From assembly GCA_964484795.1 (NCBI GenBank), contig CAZAFN010000016.1:1-35333 (forward strand): DNA of 35,333 nt, in the 5' to 3' direction. Source of the DNA: CAZAFN01 sp964484795 (GTDB lineage Bacteria > Pseudomonadota > Alphaproteobacteria > Methylaequorales > Methylaequoraceae). Shown piece after piece: positions 33,763 to 35,333 of this stretch. Within the stretch, counting starts at the first letter, position 1, and each line of letters starts with the position of its first letter. The translations under genes and the position numbers were made by a program. Under the pieces are notes generated by a model, which did no database searches, was not told the DNA's origin, and was given only the letters and a program-made list of their open reading frames with translations.

Positions 33763-34360
33763 TTAAAAATTTTTTTAATAATTTAAACAAAATGTGCATT
33801 TTCTTAACCTTATATGCTTTAATATTTTTTTTTTCAAAAAAACATTCTAAAAAACTTAACTCAAATTTATCAAATTTATTTTTTTCCATCAATTTAAATA
33901 AATCTTCAAAAAAAAAAATATTGAATTTCTTATTTAGTTTACAATCATAAACAAAAAACATAGTCTGAAAAAAATAAGAAGTTTTAAATTTTTTTTCACA
34001 CCCATTTTCTAAAATCAAATTAAATTCATCATTAAACTTTTTAAATTCATTCATTAAACAAAATTCCGTTTTTGAATTTAAAATCTTTGAAAATTGATTG
34101 ATTAGATTTATCAATCTCACTTTAAGTTTTGAATTAACTGAAAAATCAAAATTTTTTATTATTGGGTTGTTTAAATTTTCCTTTTTAATTTCCTCTATTA
34201 ACCATCTTAGTTTAATCTGAACAATTAAATCTTCATTTACATTTTTTACAAAATCAAACAAACTCTTCTCTAAAAAAAATAAAGCTTGAGTTAATGGTTT
34301 TTTGGACTCATTGTAGCGTAACTGAAGGTATCTAATATAAAAAAGATTTCTTGAATTCAC
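33752..34360 (-). CDS. Very divergent squalene/phytoene-synthase-like protein
   Basis: The 202-residue all-alpha protein has weak similarity to the squalene/phytoene synthase fold, chiefly in QALFFLEKSLFDFVKNV...IQIKLRWLIEEIKKE (about 25-62), which resembles the family's A-F-x-x-E-L...E-I-R-L-Q-W-W segment. Neither Asp-rich D-x-x-x-D prenyl-diphosphate motif is visible, so catalysis is doubtful. NDUFAF6-like assembly proteins also lack them. Lys, Phe and Asn dominate. In alphaproteobacteria such a gene often follows secDF, and secF lies just upstream here, which supports the call. The GTG start at 34360 is uncertain, without a clear ribosome site. Confidence 0.4.
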   Translation of the reverse strand: MNSRNLFYIRYLQLRYNESKKPLTQALFFLEKSLFDFVKNVNEDLIVQIKLRWLIEEIKKENLNNPIIKNFDFSVNSKLKVRLINLINQFSKILNSKTEFCLMNEFKKFNDEFNLILENGCEKKFKTSYFFQTMFFVYDCKLNKKFNIFFFEDLFKLMEKNKFDKFELSFLECFFEKKNIKAYKVKKMHILFKLLKKFLNDW

Positions 34361-34407
34361 GTCAAATAAAAGTTAATTTGAATATTGATTTAATATCAGA
34401 GGTTAAA

Positions 34408-35001
34408 ATGATTAGCATACTATCGTCGCTTGTAAAGACTGTAATTAGTGGTTTTATATTACTTATATTAATTGTATTTTTTTTATCAAGTTTTTCAGAA
34501 CTTTCTTTTGATTATTCTTATTGTGCATTCTTTTTTAGATGGTTACATGTTTTATCAGGTGTTATGTGGATAGGATTATTATGGTATTTTAATTTTGTTC
34601 AAATTCCTGGAATGCCTATGATACCAGATGACCAAAAACCTGCAATTTCCAAGGTAATTGCTCCTAAGGCTCTTTTTTGGTTTAGATGGGCAGCATTAGC
34701 AACCTTACTTACTGGTCTAACACTTGCTCATATTAATGGTTACTTAAGTGACGCAATAACATTGAATGTTGAAAATTCTCAGTCTTTGATGATTGGCATT
34801 GGAATGTGGCTCGGAATTATTATGGCATTTAATGTTTGGGGTATCATTTGGCCTAATCAAAAGAAAGCATTGGGTATAATTCAAGTTTCTGCTGATGAGA
34901 AAGGAAAATCGGCAAAAACAGCAATGTGTTTTTCAAGAATTAACACTTTGTTATCAATTCCTATGCTTTATTGTATGGTTGGGGCACAAAATTTATATTA
35001 G
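34408..35001 (+). CDS. Stand-alone PuuD N-terminal-type membrane protein
   Basis: The protein of 197 residues from the ATG at 34408 (AGAGG at 34399-34403) has about five hydrophobic segments. FFRWLHVLSGVMWIGLLWYFNFVQIPG (about 31-57, quoted only in part: RWLHVLSGVMWIGLL), APKALFWFRWAALATLLTGL and NVWGIIWPNQKKALG match the membrane domain of urate hydroxylase PuuD. In PuuD this domain is fused to a cytochrome c part, absent here. His in RWLH may bind haem. Its function alone is unknown. A longer frame from TTG 34351 overlaps the opposite-strand gene start and is less likely. Its stop overlaps the secF stop by 4 bases. Confidence 0.7.
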   Translation: MISILSSLVKTVISGFILLILIVFFLSSFSELSFDYSYCAFFFRWLHVLSGVMWIGLLWYFNFVQIPGMPMIPDDQKPAISKVIAPKALFWFRWAALATLLTGLTLAHINGYLSDAITLNVENSQSLMIGIGMWLGIIMAFNVWGIIWPNQKKALGIIQVSADEKGKSAKTAMCFSRINTLLSIPMLYCMVGAQNLY

Positions 35002-35333
35002 CTTTTTTTTTCTTGTTGAAATCCAAAAATAATTATTAACGGAGAAGCAATAAATATTGATGAGTAAGTTCCTATTAACACCCCCCAGATCATGGCACTT
35101 ACAAACCCTTTAACCACCTCTCCTCCAAAATAAAACAGTGCCATTAAGGCTAATAAAGTGGTTAAAGATGTCATAATTGTTCTAGTCAAAGTTTGATTAA
35201 TAGAGATATTTAATAAATTAGATAGTTCCATATTTGATTTAATCAAATTTTCTCTAACTCTATCAAAAACAACAACTGTGTCGTTTATAGAGTAACCAGC
35301 AATTGTTAAAATTGCAGCTATAGAAGCTAAATT
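34998..35333 (-). CDS. secF: SecF protein-export membrane subunit (C-terminal part, 5' end outside window)
   Basis: The minus frame is open from the window edge and gives 111 residues: LTIAGYSINDTVVVFDRVREN, with the canonical SecD/F D-T-V-V-V-F-D-R motif, followed by NQTLTRTIMTSLTTLLALMALFYFGG and AMIWGVLIGTYSSIFIASPLI (each cited by its key parts), then EKKS at the end. SecF with SecD uses the proton gradient to help pull exported proteins through the Sec channel. The first internal Met at 35246 is not the true start. Confidence 0.93.
   Translation of the reverse strand, partial: NLASIAAILTIAGYSINDTVVVFDRVRENLIKSNMELSNLLNISINQTLTRTIMTSLTTLLALMALFYFGGEVVKGFVSAMIWGVLIGTYSSIFIASPLIIIFGFQQEKKS

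Noticed and set aside
1..35333. Prophage, insertion sequence, toxin-antitoxin pair, CRISPR array or rRNA
   Set aside because: No transposase, integrase, phage structural gene, regularly spaced repeat or rRNA-like stretch was seen on either strand.

Overview
The window is AT-rich DNA (very A/T-biased codons, long A/T homopolymers, short intergenic gaps) from a Gram-negative bacterium with an outer membrane. The gene order sdhE-mfd / recG and ssb-gyrA-coaD-cyclophilin, an alphaproteobacterial style UvrA and a SecF neighbourhood point to an alphaproteobacterium, probably a small-genome marine lineage (SAR11-like or another AT-rich group). The lineage is inferred from gene order and composition, without any database search.

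Region 1 (1-2750) is accessory. It opens with the last 19 codons of an outer-membrane beta-barrel protein, followed by a 19-base stretch that looks like the 3' end of a serine-type tRNA, a possible old integration site. Then come small exported proteins, a group 1 truncated haemoglobin, a blue-copper (cupredoxin-like) protein and a short cation-efflux protein whose base composition differs from its neighbours.

Region 2 (2800-6550) holds an FkbM methyltransferase, a YdjM-family membrane hydrolase-like protein and an L-lactate permease.

Region 3 (6730-12860) is the most interesting block and reads as a zinc-starvation regulon. A Zur-type Fur-family regulator (9291-9719) is divergent from a three-gene ABC operon: ATPase, FtsX/MacB-like permease with a histidine-rich periplasmic insert, and an exported DUF3299 protein. 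A perfect 17-bp palindrome lies between them. Next to zur, convergent with it, is a second operon: ZnuD-like TonB-dependent receptor, MerC-like small membrane protein and DUF1826 protein. It is preceded by two further copies of the same GTTATA-N-TATAAC palindrome, one helical-turn pair apart. One operator motif at both promoters ties six transport or metal-handling genes and the regulator into one system. No ZnuABC or COG0523 GTPase is seen in the window. DUF1826 carries an H-x-D...H...R pattern that suggests a metal-dependent oxygenase fold.

Region 4 (12860-18300) is again accessory: a secreted nuclease, small unknown proteins, a Nu-class-like glutathione transferase, a strongly acidic repeat protein, an internally duplicated ArsP_2-type heavy-metal/manganese permease, an ABM-type (haem-monooxygenase-like) protein and an Adhesin_E-like exported protein.

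Region 5 (18380-35333) is conserved housekeeping: sdhE-mfd-MFS-ppiC, recG, DUF502, tRNA-Lys(TTT), cyclophilin, coaD, gyrA, ssb, uvrA, then a small membrane protein, a very divergent squalene/phytoene-synthase-like gene, a stand-alone PuuD-type membrane domain and the 3' part of secF. The striking defect here is an in-frame TGA in uvrA at 32879-32881, at a position that is normally serine in the invariant GRFSFN motif. The reading frame continues intact to the normal end.

No intergenic stretch exceeds 300 bases. No rRNA, CRISPR array, insertion sequence or prophage gene was seen.
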